From NCBI RefSeq assembly GCF_030848805.1, contig NC_092367.1, positions 2,914,001-2,978,000 of the forward strand: DNA of 64,000 bases. The letters are read 5' to 3'. The position numbers and the translations under genes were made by a program. Of this stretch, positions 36,295 through 48,511 are shown piece by piece (position 1 is the stretch's first letter; each line of letters begins with the position of its first letter). The notes below the pieces were generated by a model, which saw only the letters and a program-made list of their open reading frames with translations, did no database searches and was not told the DNA's origin. This DNA comes from Temnothorax longispinosus (taxonomy: Eukaryota > Arthropoda > Insecta > Hymenoptera > Formicidae).

Positions 36295-38120
36295 CACGCT
36301 CACGCATCTACGGACTGTGGCGATGTAAATGAAACTCCGGCGCCCGGGAGAACTCACGCGGCGCGTCTCGACCGAAACAGAATATCCCCGGTATTACCAT
36401 AGTTAATCACCAGGACTCGCGTTACTCATTAAACGGCCATTTCGCGGTGCACCGTATGCAAGCAGTAGGCGCGCCGCGATGCCGCTGCCAATTAGAGTGG
36501 CGAGGGCTGAGCGATAGTGATTTTCCACGAACACGCTACGCTGCCGAAGGGAAAAGCGTGAAAATTCCAACGCCCTTGAATAACATTTGCTTTGATAATT
36601 AGCTTATTCTTAGCTCGGGACGTTGCGTTTCTCGGGAACGTAGAAACGCGGCTTGAAAATACGCGAATTCGAAAAACGCGAGGAATTATTTTGAAAAGTA
36701 ATCAGAAGAACTGGTATCAATATAAAAGACCTTAAAAATTCTTATGTGTAGCACGTTGTACGTATATTATGCAGAGCAATCGAAACGATTAAGGAAGAAC
36801 GTTTCAGGAGTAAAATATAATGTTGCCTTGTAACGTAATGACTGCACTAACTGACCGTTAACTATCTACGATGTGTTATATTTCTGTCATCCCCGCTGTT
36901 AATAAGTTCCAATTTCTCAGCAGGAAGTTCCATCACGATTATCAAGATTGAAATTCCAAATATCTATCAAATTATCATAGCTAATTACTCGACGGTAATG
37001 ATTGCAATTCTCATTACTCGTTAATAGTTGTTTTGATCTTCACTGTTGTGTGCGCTGCCGGATACATACTTACCAATTAGACTAATGAATGTTAAATGTT
37101 CTTGACTTTCCAGAAACGCGGTGCGTTTCCTGTTTTGTTTGGAAAACTAAATATGTATCTTATATTATAATACATTTCTTGCAGTTCTATGATTGCAGAT
37201 TTGCAATGTCGTTCTCGAAATATGAGTGACATGTAACGTTATAAATATACCAGATACGATATGAATATACGACTACGCGTTTGTGTGACGCTGAATTGTA
37301 ATTTTCAGAATGGTTACGAAAAGGGACGCGAGCTATCTAACGATCGAAAGTCAAACAGACACAGTCTCTAACACAAATCATTTCCCGATACTCCTAGGAA
37401 TCACCCGCAACGAGGGGTGCTCTCTGCCGCGCCATCCGACATAGCCCGTTAGAAAAAAAAGGAAAAAAGTATCGTAACGGTAGAGTAACATAGCGGGTCG
37501 CCGCGTCGTAGCCCTTTTCGTTGCAAACTCACTAAGCGTCGTTAAAGCGCAGCCGTGTGCAGAGGGGGGTCGGAAAAAGTTTAAAATGTTTGAGGAAGGG
37601 GTGGTCGATCGCCCCTCCTCACCGCGCGTGCACTCTACGAAAGGTGCCATCGGCAGGGGTTGTGTTCCTGCGGATTCTTTGGAAACGCGTGCTGTGTTCG
37701 TGCCGCGCATGTACACGCCATCCGTGTGTGTTCGTAAATGTGTGTGTGCTTGCGCGCGCGTGGAGCTCTCACGCACTCACGCACGCGCTCGAGGGCCTCC
37801 GGGGGCTCGTGTCTCCTGCACAGGCAAAGATTCGAGCTCGCAGCAAACGCAGATGCAACGGCAGGAGCGATGCCAGCCGGTGGCCGAAGGGGTGGGGATG
37901 AACGAATGGATAGACGCTGACGACGTGTGTCTGCCATTGTGATTTTAAAATCGCTACCCCGACCACCGTCCGCCCCTATCCCTCGTTAAAGCTCCACCTA
38001 TATCTCGGAGCTTCGAGGTTTTCACCCCTTCGAGTGGTCGCGTCATTGACAGTGGGTCTGCTCCGATCAAGTCTGCGTTTGCGTTGATATTTTATTTATC
38101 GGTAAATTCCTTTTGTTAAA

Positions 38121-38133
38121 TTTTTTTTTTTTT
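38121..38133. repeat. T13 homopolymer
   Basis: Uninterrupted run of thirteen T in AT-rich DNA. Confidence 0.9.
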
Positions 38134-41100
38134 ATTATGAGACATTTCTCATAATATACAGTCCAGTTTGTTTGTTTAAACTTTAGTTTAACATGTAAAA
38201 TGACTTTTAACAGAACGAGAATTTTTCAATTTTTTTGAAAATAGGTGTTTCTTAAATATTTATGTATTTGCGTAAATCTCTTTAATTATTAAATATTTAA
38301 TAAAACTGCTGCATCACTAATATTCATACAGAAAAACTCCTACGTTTTTTATTTAGCTGAGGGGATGTAGAAGCACGTTTTTAAAAACTTCATTTTCGTA
38401 AGCCTATTTGAACGGTATCGGCGGTGCGGCGTGATGCGCAGGAAGATATTTGACACGCAGCATCGTTTTCGATCTATGAGTTACTACATTCAGCTGTGCT
38501 CATAGAGCTCTACGGAAAGTCGAATGGCAAAAAATCCTGCTTTTCTATGTAACAATACAGTTTCGAGTTAAATCAATAATTAGCTTCTTGTTGCAATTAA
38601 TAATACTTACTTTGTTTTCTATCATCTCTCATCACACCAATTTCTATACCTTCATCTTTATTTGCCAGATATCAAAGTATAGAATTGCGCGGTTCCCACC
38701 CCTTCGATTATAAACTTCACTCAAAATGGCGGCCCGTCTCGCGAGTTACATGCAGATTGGCTGGGTGTCGGTGGAAAGGAGTTATGCCGTAGGGTGGTAT
38801 CCGACATCCCTCGTTCGCGGGGCGGTTTCGCGCTTGCGCTTACAACCCTTGCCGCGTTTCTTCAGCCCCTTCCGCTTCAGCGGCTTCTTTATTATTCACG
38901 TTTTTTATTGGACGAGGCGAGGCCAGCTAGGTCGCGTAACGTAATGGCGGTACGCTGAGAGGAATAAATATGAATTATGAAACCTTGTTTTTCTCGATTA
39001 ATTTTGATTGAATTTTACTTACAAGCAGAATTATAATTTAATATCTGTTTATTCATCGGGAATTTTAATATTAAATTATTTTTAAAAAATTGAAGAAAGA
39101 TAGCAATTATATCTACGTTTTTATTAAGAAGGAATGTTAATGTTAAATCAGTCAAAATAAATCTCTTGGCGTGTTAAGCATGGGTGCGAATTCTGGGACA
39201 CTCTAAGCTTATGCGAGTGTTAAGGTACCCAGAGTGCACGGGGGGTAGGGGGTCGGCTTTATCGATCGTCGTTCCGACAAGGGCAACCAGCAAGAAACAG
39301 GGAAACTCTCGACGAACGTTGCTCCTTTGTCTTTTTCCCTCATGAGCAACGAATTTTCACCAAGTCTGAGGAAACAAGGAATTAAAAGAATAGTTTTCTT
39401 AGTAGTGAAGGAAAGGATAGAAAAATAATTGCGCGTTGAAGAATACCGAGGGATATTAATATCTTCTTATACCGTGTATTTTTTGCTACGATAATTATCG
39501 GAAACTTTAAGAATTTATAGAAGTTGTAGTTGCGTATACCTATATACTATATACTCAAATATATACTATAACGTGTCATTAAATGATATTAGCTTAGGAT
39601 GGACTTTACTCCAATTCTAATTTTATCAACTATGATTTAGGATCAAAGTGAGAAATTTTACACATGATTCTTTAAGAATGCATGACTCAATGATAATATA
39701 TGATAATAATGATTTGATAATATATAACATTCCATATTTTTCCAGCACTTATATTTTTCATGATTCGTAGGAAGACGCGTAATAGTATATTATATTTGAA
39801 GAATACGATAAGCAAGTTGTTGATACATAGATAAGACATTTTAGCTAGCTTTAGATAAATATTCCACACTATCATAGACAAGAGTAGAAAAAATTAATGA
39901 GAAAAAAATTAAATAGTTTAAAAAAAGTTTATAAAATGTTTTATTAGTATTGAATGTACAAGTGTTTAATTAAGTATTATCATTATTGTATTCTACAGCC
40001 ATTTAAGAAAAGGTGCATACATATAATGTTATCTCTTTATTCACATGATGTGTATTTGTTCATTCAGTTGTGTCGACAGATAATACATATTAGTATTACG
40101 AAGGAAACAGCGACGGTGATCATTAACCTGCGACGATCGAGAAAAATCATTTTGATGGGTGATATTCCATCCCACCCACCATTATGGCGTTTCTTTTGAT
40201 AATCATAGTGACTGATTAAAGGTCGTTCACATCTGCTTTGTTTGACAATAAGTATCGGAAAACATTTTAGACCTTTGCATTTTTCTTACATTACCTTATC
40301 ATAGCATACTTGAGTGAATTAGTGTTTGTTTGATCTTCTTTAATTTTATTTAATGATATCGTCTTTAATTAATTTTTATATTTAACAGTTATAGACCGAA
40401 TATGAGATGACAAAATAAATATGTTTATGTTATTCTCTACAATATACTCCACGATACGCATAAAGTAGAACAAATATTTCATTAAATTCATATCTTTGAA
40501 GTTATATGTGTACTATATGTGTATGCGAAAGTGTGATATAGATTACGCGTGATTAAAATATGTGATTAGCACACAAATGAGGTTATCGTATCTTTAACGC
40601 AAGAATTTAATATTTTATTTTGTACTATTTTCTAATATAAGAGGATGTGTTCGTATAATATAAAATTTCGATAAGAAAAATAATTGATGTAAATATTCAC
40701 TTTTTTACTATGTTATTACTATTACTTTCTATCTATCAAAATAGACGGAACCAAAGGAATACAGAAATAAGATAATCGTGCAATTACTTTCGGCGTTCGT
40801 CGCTACAAATCGGCCGGTCGATTTTAATCCGTACGTTCGAGCTGAAAATCGGAGACTCACGGACGGCCGGCGATTTATTTATTGGAGAAAGGGCTCCGGG
40901 GCCGGCTCTCGCTCGTCCTCCCGTTTCTCTCGACGCTTCTTCTGTCCTAAGCAGGATTCAATTTGGCCACTGCCCACGGTTCTACCTTCAAAGAGGAATC
41001 ACCATTGCCTTCGTGTATGGCTGAACGGTCCTCGACGTGCGCGGGACCGGTCGGCGGCCTCTAGCATTAATCTTATATCGAACGCTTTATCCGCGTTCGC

Positions 41101-41469
41101 TTCCTCGCCCCGCTTCTTCGTCCCCCTGGCCACCGCCCTCTCCATCGTCGACCTCCTCAACCCTTGGACGAGCAGGAATTTTCAATTCTTTCGAGTACCG
41201 CGGGAGGAAAGCAGTTTGCTTGGGGCGTGTTGTTCTTCCGTGCTACTGCCCCGGTACCCGGAAGCTGGAATCAGCAGAGGTGGCTCCATCGTCTTTTGTT
41301 AGAAAAGGAAACAAAGAATATAAATATATTGGGTAATGATTGGTAAACAAATTTTAAACAACAAAATACAATTTTTTTTTAAGAAGAATAAATTTGAATA
41401 TTTTATGGCTTCTAATTTATGCTATTGATGTAATGTAAAAATTAGAGCTTAATTAATTCGTGCATATGT

Positions 41470-41784
41470 TTAATCTTCTATCCAATGTGAATAACTTTCT
41501 TTATTGCGGCGTCCCCAATTCTCGATAGTCTTGTTCTCGCAACGATTAATCGCACGCGGGAATGATAGGACGTGGAAAACGAACAGCTTCGTCCGCGCCG
41601 CAGTCGGGAACGGAACCGCTAGCAGGACATTGGCTAGGACGAATAAGTAATGTAGAGGTCCATTATGCCGAAACGGTGAAGGGTCTCCAGTCGGGGTCAG
41701 CCAATCCCCCGGAGGGCCGTTAAAGTGAAATACTCCCGAATGCAAGGTGGCTGCCCGTCTCGCCTTCTTCGACGGTCCTGCCAT
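41470..41784 (-). CDS. Uncertain ORF, 104 aa
   Basis: On the minus strand an ATG at 41784 in a fair context (gagccccATGG) opens 104 codons to a stop at 41470. The sequence begins MAGPSKKARRAATLH, has one hydrophobic stretch (LHYLFVLANVLLAVPFP) that could be membrane-embedded, and ends NKESYSHWIED. The frame also extends 67 codons upstream without another ATG. A strong GAG|GTGAGC donor-like word lies just before the ATG, which would make this intron instead. About one frame of this size is expected by chance in 64 kb, so support is weak. No family is recognised. Confidence 0.1.
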   Translation of the reverse strand: MAGPSKKARRAATLHSGVFHFNGPPGDWLTPTGDPSPFRHNGPLHYLFVLANVLLAVPFPTAARTKLFVFHVLSFPRAINRCENKTIENWGRRNKESYSHWIED

Positions 41785-44316
41785 GGGGCTCACCTCGTCC
41801 CTCTTCTCCCGGCAACCCCACCAGACGCACTCTCCTACCCTCCCGAAACCCAACCGTAGAAGTTCGCCTGTAGGTAAATCGTTGTTATCTGGACAGTGAT
41901 AAACCCGTGAATGGAGTTCGCGCCGGGTTGGACGAATGGACGAGGGAGAGATGCAAAGAACGAAGAGGGGGAAGGTTCTCTGCAAGGCTTACGAAGGGTG
42001 GAAGGGGCGAATCGCGGAATGGATGGTCCTGTTTATGCGGACTGATTTCTGTTCGGACTTAGCCGCGACCCTCATTGGGCGAGAAAGAAAGGAAGGGTGC
42101 TGGGGACGCGTAGACGAGGCCGATGAACGAGCCATCGTAGAATCGACAATCGGGTGAGAGAGATTGGACGTGTCTCTCTTTTATTTCCAAATTATTTTTT
42201 GTCAAGAAATTATCCAAATGCACTTCTCTTCTTTTCTTCAATTCGCGGAAAGATTGACGATGTCGATTGAAAAATCCGGCCAATAAGATAATCGACCATT
42301 CTTTTATAACTTTTTTGCCGAGTGATATTCGATACAATTTTTGTAGACTTGCATAATTGAATTTTCCACAAACTCGCGCATGTCGAGCTTACTAGTTCTT
42401 TAGGGTGTATTGATTTCGATTGTCTCCATGGGGTTGAATGAGATCAGGGGCCCATGCAAACACCACGAGATTAAAGGAAAGGCTCTGTACTACGGTTCAC
42501 GTTTGAATTGTATCCTCGGGCAAGCCATCCTTGTGGAAATGGCACTGAGGCAACTTTTAATATCTCTTTGAAAGTTCCAACGCGAACGACTAATAAACCA
42601 TTTAATTAAAATTTAATATTATCTTGACACAAAACGTTGATTGAACTTAGTTATAAAATGTTATAATTATTATCGAAGAAGATTTTGAAATAATAATGCT
42701 TTCATATTAATAATAATATTTTAATGTTTTTTTATATTAATATTAATTACAATAACATCGTAATATCGCGAAGTTGCTACATTGTGGATGAAATATTTTC
42801 TAAATTTACTATTTCTTGAAAATATTTCGTATTCGCGCATGAAGCTCGTTGGAAAAGCGGAATACCGTACAATGGTCGTTCTAGCGGGGTAGATGGAGGT
42901 CAGCGGCCATTCTCTGATGATATTGATTAGCCGACGCCCTTAGTTAGCGCCGGCTACACTTTCTTCAGCCCCACCGCTTTTCCCGCTTCTCTTTTTCCTC
43001 TCGATAGGAAGAACGTCCTTTCTTTCTTTCGCGAAACCACAGGCTTCAGTTACCACCCTCGTTCTATCTTCGCCGCTCTCCTGCATCCTGCTGAACCCAC
43101 CCGTCACTCCCTATTCTCCTACCGTCTTCTAGTTACTGTATTTCTGTCTTTGGAGCAACGCATTTCTCTGGTTATCGTTAGGAGGTAGATAAAACGAAGG
43201 AAGGTTAGTATTCCGCTAAGGGTGAGGGGGGTGTGAGAAAAGGCAGAAGAGAGTAGGGGAGAGGTGATGGGGAAAAGCGAGCTAAGTATTTCGGGCTAAA
43301 TCATTCGTCAAGCAAATAATACCGAGTCTGAGTCACGTCGCATGCGGGGGCGATACGGTATTCGCGTGTTCCATAAATCCGAGATCTCCGCCAGCTACGG
43401 GGTGCTCGAAAAGACATGACATGGATATTCGGGACCTCGCACGCGACATAACACTCGTGAGACATAATAATAAATTTATTTACGGACGATGTCGATATAG
43501 ATTAAGTCCGAAAAGGAAATCTAATAAATTTCTTGAAGAAATTTTAACGATACTTCATTGATTATTTACATATTAATGTTTTTAGTACGTTTTCATATTT
43601 GATAGTTGCTAAATATAAGCGCTAGTTATTGTTAAATGAAATATAGTTTATCGATAAGCAAAAATTTCTTAATGTATAGTCTCATTAAATTTTGCTTTTT
43701 GATAGCTCTGGCAGATATTCGTGTGTCACGTCTATAAACACTTCGATGCACCCTATATATCGCCCTTACAAATTTGGGAAGAAGAGGAAGAGCTCGGTAT
43801 GCCCTCGTGTAATTAGACACTGCAGCCTGGAACAACATCCAGAGCCGGGCATTGTTCCCAGAAATTAAGGGAAACGGGGGAAAACCGGGAAAACTGGCAG
43901 GAATAGGGGATTCGGAGGGTCGCTAATTACGACGGGTTCTATCCGGGGGAGAGAAGCCATTTTCTGCACACGCATAGTCGCGCCGGTGTGCGTTATATTA
44001 ATACACACGCGGGGCATAGAATTTATCTCGAGAACCTCTTTTGCAATTTGATCTTCCATCTGATATTGCCGTAGCGTCTGCTCCGAGGGAGATGGTGCAT
44101 ACTTTTCTCTCGTTTATGAAAGATAATATATGTGTAGTATTCACTTTAGTAGAATCTTCTTTTCAAGAAGAATTGAGAAAATGCTCAATATGCTTTATTT
44201 TATATATATTTATAGCATATTTTTAGGGAAAGATAATAATTATTATTTTAAATTTTGTGTCTCTTTGGCTACTGTTGTATTTTTGTATCTAACTTTACCT
44301 GGTTTTACTTGTGCAG
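41785..44316. other. Non-coding
   Basis: AT-rich at 42600-42840 and 43480-43700. GC-richer at 42900-43440. The last 100 bases are AT/T-rich intron with a branch-point-like CTAAC at about 44289-44293, serving the exon at 44317. Confidence 0.5.
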
Positions 44317-44535
44317 CTAAAATCTGGATAGGCGACAATGATGTCTCGTGGCGAACGGACCAGTCTTTCAAGAGGACATCACCCTTAAATCCCTGTGCCA
44401 CAACGACTACCACGACGACGACAAGCGGTGGGCCACTGACACATCCCCACCTGTCGCCACCCGTAGCTGCCCCTGTTACCACCCCCGATCACAGAAGCCC
44501 CAGTAGCATGCACGCGAAGCTTGGCATCTCACCCG
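44317..44535 (+). CDS. Internal coding exon, Thr/Pro/Ser-rich linker
   Basis: Acceptor: CTAAC branch-point-like word, T-rich tract, then gtgcag. Donor: CG|GTGAGTG. The 219-nt exon is phase 1 at both ends, so it is frame-neutral if skipped. Only one frame is open. It encodes 72 full residues: KIWIGDNDVSWRTDQSFKR, then SPLNPC, eight Thr, SGGPLTHPHLSPPVAAPVTT, and a basic end HRSPSSMHAKLGISP. The eight Thr use ACA, ACG, ACT and ACC, so selection on protein is more likely than a plain microsatellite. It looks like a disordered, possibly glycosylated or regulatory linker. Phase 1-1 exons are common in extracellular and modular proteins, but I cannot name the protein. Confidence 0.55.
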
Positions 44536-45911
44536 GTGAGTGAAACGAATTTCTACGTAATATGGAAAAATACATCGTTCTGCGAGGACAATGCAAGTTA
44601 TACTAAAACTAAAACGTTTTCAATTAAGACTAATTAAGAGTATCATGCAGCATCGCAATATTTTCTGCCTTTATTTCATTTTATACGTAACGTCATATTA
44701 ATTTAAGTCTCGGAAAAAAAAGTTGAATTCGTAAAACGTACCCTCACGATCCGTCCGTGAGAAACCTAGTTTGTGCTCCGTCAGTGACGGTGCTCCGACA
44801 ATCGTGGGTCGGTGGCTTAAAGTAGTCCTAAAGCGAGGCTCTTTAAATAATGCAATAAGCTTGATGTCATTTTGCCGGACAATGGGGGGAGTTCCTTTTA
44901 TGGGAAGGTCCAGTAAAATTGCCTCTCGCAGGTGCTCCACGACAACTGCTTCGCCAATCACGACTTGGAGATTCGCGACGCTTGTCGTGCTCCGCTCCTC
45001 GCAATTCGCCGACGATAATGATACTGAGAGCGATTTACAACTTTACATATTACATCGAGCAACAAAGTTGCGAACAATCTGGAGCTGTATACAGCACCAT
45101 AGAATTACACACTGACATAACAACTTTATAATATAAAATATTATTTAAATTTAAATCTGTTCTATTTAAACACTGTATATATCTTTATGTGATATAACTT
45201 ACAAAATTCTGAGAAATTGTTATTATTTATATGCACATTAAATAGCTCGAGGTGACATCTGTATCACTATATTATTGATTTTTCTGGTTGATATTTCAAT
45301 TATAAGAATTTGTATTCCGTTTGCATTTGAAGGATAAAAAAGCAACATTATAATTATCTTTTTCTTGTGGCAATGAAATATGGAAAATAATATAGTAGTA
45401 ATAAGCGTTATATATTTTAAAGAAATTGTACATGCTATAAAGACTTTTCAAGTATTTATAAGAAAAGTACAGAAGATCAGAAAAGAACGTGGTGAAAAAG
45501 CACATTTTTATCGTTCTTAATGTAAATAGGAGCACTTAATATTGCAATCATCGTTTTCTTCGTATCGTCCATAGATTCAGAGTATAAAGACTGTTTCGCG
45601 CATTTATGAATATAAAGGCCGAGAACTGGCGAAACCATGATGGTTCTTTTCATTTACCTAAATAAATATAGCTCGAACAACGCGAGGGTGATCGTAGGGC
45701 CCTAAAGTTCATCGGTTATACGATCAGGCCCCAGACGGTCGAAGAGAACACTTTTCTCTTTCTAGCAGAAACGGGGGAGGGGAGGGGGTTACAATCTTGC
45801 GGGAGAGAGAGAGGGAAGCACTCGGCGCGGCATGTTTAATGCATCGCTCAACATTTCCATGTCAAACATCGCTTTGACTCGCGGAATTTAAAACCGTCTC
45901 GTTGCTGCGCG
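44536..45911. other. Non-coding (candidate intron)
   Basis: Lies between the two exon candidates. AT-rich at 45120-45560. A frame at 44771-45115 is open but has no ATG-context or splice support. Confidence 0.45.
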
Positions 45912-45941
45912 CGCACACACGCTCGCGATTGTGTGTGTGCG
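45912..45941. repeat. CA/TG hairpin, 9-bp arms
   Basis: CGCACACAC (45912-45920) and GTGTGTGCG (45933-45941) are perfect reverse complements 12 bases apart, just before the short ORF at 45950. Confidence 0.85.
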
Positions 45942-45949
45942 AGAGAGCG

Positions 45950-46084
45950 ATGACGGGGAAACTATTCATCTTTATTTACTGGATAACCGCTGCACTCGAC
46001 GAGGTGCGCAAAGTCCACGGTGCGGTCGATAAGGGTCGAAGCTTAAACTTAAAAGCCACAGGGGTGAAACCGGAGACTGAATAA
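45950..46084 (+). CDS. Short ORF, 44 aa, hydrophobic N-terminus
   Basis: ATG at 45950, stop TAA at 46082-46084. The product begins MTGKLFIFIYWITAALDEVR: one Lys, then about twelve hydrophobic residues, like a short signal or anchor segment. A charged tail follows and ends KATGVKPETE. A donor-like AAG|GTAAAT lies 16 bases after the stop. There is no codon-bias or homology evidence, and short frames like this arise by chance. If real it could be a small secreted or membrane peptide, or it may lie inside an intron of the plus-strand gene. Confidence 0.18.
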   Translation: MTGKLFIFIYWITAALDEVRKVHGAVDKGRSLNLKATGVKPETE

Positions 46085-47904
46085 GATTCCATTTTACAAG
46101 GTAAATGATGTTTCGGCAACGTGTCCGACTTTGTAAAGTGCGTTTTATAATGTGAAAGGATATTAGCATTTCTTCTCTTTATTATTCTAAAATGTATTTA
46201 GAAGTAGAACTAAAAGATTATTTCACCGTAATTTTAAATTTTTGTACAATTTTTTAAATATAATTTTTCATATAACATTTCCTTAGACATTAGATGATCG
46301 TAAAACCTAGTTTTGCCACAAACTTAATGAAGCAGTCTCATTCAAATTTACATTAAGAAAGGAACAATTTCTCGACCAGAAATTAAGCTAAAGGCAATTT
46401 TGTTACGAATACATATACTACATACCAACGTCTAATTAAACTCTAATCTAGTACAAATCATAAAATGTGATTGCGTATGTTATTTATCTACGAGATAAAA
46501 GTCAGCAATAGAATTCGTTTGCAATTTTCTACGGAAATAGTTTATAAAAAAAGCAGTTTATCTTTTTTTCTTTTCTGTATAATGAAACGCTGTAACATTT
46601 ATCACAACCGCTGTTATCAGCGTCGAGCATGGTGTCGACTTTAAGGAAAGAAAGATATTTCCCCCTCCGAACGCAGGGTTCTTCCGAAGCTATTTGCCTC
46701 GCAAAGCCGTCCTCTGGCCTAGCTGCCAAGTGTGTTTATTCGGTATATCAATAAGGACGAAGTGGGCGAGAGCGAGGACGTGGTCCCCCGAGGTCCTCGT
46801 CCTTACGTGGCGGCGATCGGCGCGGCGGCGGCGGCTCTTTCTGGACAGCTTGATAACATTATGTCGCCTACGTCGACATATGCACTGGCTAGTTTTTAAA
46901 GAACGAGGGCCGGGAGGGCTCCCTAAAATATTACGGCCTCGTGAACACACTCTCGTAAAGACACATGTGTTACAACGACGTGTCCTTTCGCCCGAAAACG
47001 GGTACCCTTAAGTAAATTTAATACAATATATCTAAGAAAACAGTTGATAGATGAACATAAATCACTCTTTTGCATTGAATTGACAATACGTTGCCAGTAA
47101 TTATTCTTCGATTAAGACACTTTATTCTTTTTACTTAAATTCAAGAAAAATTTAATGAAATTTGGAGATTTGTTACAGATATTTTTAACGCGTTGGAAAT
47201 TTAAAAATTATAATCTATCTTGATATTTTTAACACAATCGTTAAAAAATTTGCAATTACATATAAAATTATTAAATTGAATTAAATAACATTGTGACAAT
47301 GTTAACTCAGGAGCAGATTATATAAATTAGATGTAGCATATATACAGAGTGACACATGCGAATATCGAAAAGAAATCGGCTGGATAAAAGGGAGTGACGA
47401 AACTAGTAAGTACCTGTTAAAAAGTAATCTTTGAAGTCGTCGCATTGCGTGACGCACTCTATTCTTGCGTAAGTAACACTTGTCCAAAGGATTCTCTCTT
47501 GTCGGCATTCGGGAATCGTATTCCTCCCTCGGGACTATCACTCTTTCTCTGTGTTTCGGATCGTCCTTTTTTCTCCAAAATATGTAAATTCTGTTTATTC
47601 GAACTAACTCTATCGAATTATTTCACACCTCTGAATACTTAAAGCGCAAAACATTCAAAATAAGAAAATAAGATAATTAATTATAGAATATTTTATACAA
47701 CTGTGCTGAAGTATTGACTACGGATGTTGAATCATGTTTTTATTTCTTCTGAGGTAGACAATTCTTTACTCTGTTCTTTTTATAAATGTTTAACAAAAAA
47801 ACGGCACAATGTTTATTTTTAATTGTTGAGACACGCCAATATACTTGAAATTTCTTACGTCAGGCGTCGACTATGATTGCATTTATACTTTTATTTCTCT
47901 GTAG
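46085..47904. other. Non-coding
   Basis: AT-rich at 46140-46620 and 47020-47340. GC-richer at 46680-46990, where open frames reflect composition. A TTTATTTCTCTGTAG acceptor closes the stretch. Confidence 0.45.
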
Positions 47905-48101
47905 AATATAAAATATCGAGCGATATCCATATGCGGACCAATAACCAAGGCTACATGTCGTTGGTATACGAATGCCATCCATGTGGGGGTTATGGGGGGG
48001 GGGTTAGGGACGCGCAGGCGAGAAAGGGTGGCTTGAAATATTGGCTACATAGATTTCAACCATTATTGCCGCGTGTAAAACACGGCGACATTTGGCGTTA
48101 A
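47905..48101 (+). CDS. Candidate terminal coding exon
   Basis: A good acceptor (cttttatttctctgtag) is followed by 197 nt: two bases, 64 codons and a TAA stop. The two leading bases need one base from the previous exon. The exon ending at 44535 leaves exactly one base (G), which gives a Glu codon and an in-frame join. The product reads YKISSDIHMRTNNQGYMSL, VYECHPCGGYGGG, and ends LLPRVKHGDIWR. AATAAA lies 55 bases after the stop. Cautions: a G-rich run (47991-48003) sits in the exon, the phase match has a one-in-three chance of being accidental, and no family is recognised. Confidence 0.3.
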
Positions 48102-48155
48102 ATCGATCAGGGCGTACTATAGCGTCGTATGAGCATCGTTCCTTCTCACTCGGCG

Positions 48156-48161
48156 AATAAA
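48156..48161 (+). terminator. Candidate polyadenylation signal AATAAA
   Basis: Canonical hexamer 55 bases downstream of the stop of the terminal-exon candidate. The hexamer is frequent in AT-rich DNA, so its position is what supports it. Confidence 0.25.
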
Positions 48162-48505
48162 TACGCCGACCGATTGTAAAATGCAGCATAAACTCTGTAA
48201 ATACGTTCAACGAGACAGCCCGAGCGCCGTTTTATTACGCCCAATCGATACCTTTGCATTTGCGCAGTTGTTTTGAACTTTACTAACTCATTTTGAAAAA
48301 TTTCCCAAGCGTTATGTCATTTTTAATCGATCATTTTCTCAAAAGATACTTTTATCTTATTTAAAATTAGCTATCTTTATATTTTGATTAAAGTAGTAAT
48401 TAAAAATGTTAGTTTCTTCTGCATATATGGAAGTAATAATTTTATTCTATCAAATTAACACTGGCCACATCGTGTTAAGTTTTCGATTTTCTTACTACTT
48501 GAAGG
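48162..48505. other. Non-coding
   Basis: AT-rich from 48300. No structure noted before the tandem duplication. Confidence 0.5.
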
Positions 48506-48511
48506 GTACAG

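Larger units (their letters stand above)
35441..41469. other. Non-coding, mixed composition
   Basis: GC-rich at 35760-36540 and 37380-38060, AT-rich at 38080-38400, 39000-39170 and 39480-40770. Repeats within it are listed separately. The 40778-41302 frame begins with GTG, not ATG, and has no further Met. CAAAATGGCGGC near 38722 matches both a good start context and a YY1/Pleiohomeotic-type site. Confidence 0.45.

Noticed and set aside
40778..41302. 174-codon plus-strand frame
   Set aside because: It begins with GTG and holds no further Met. It has no convincing acceptor, and one or two frames of this length are expected by chance.
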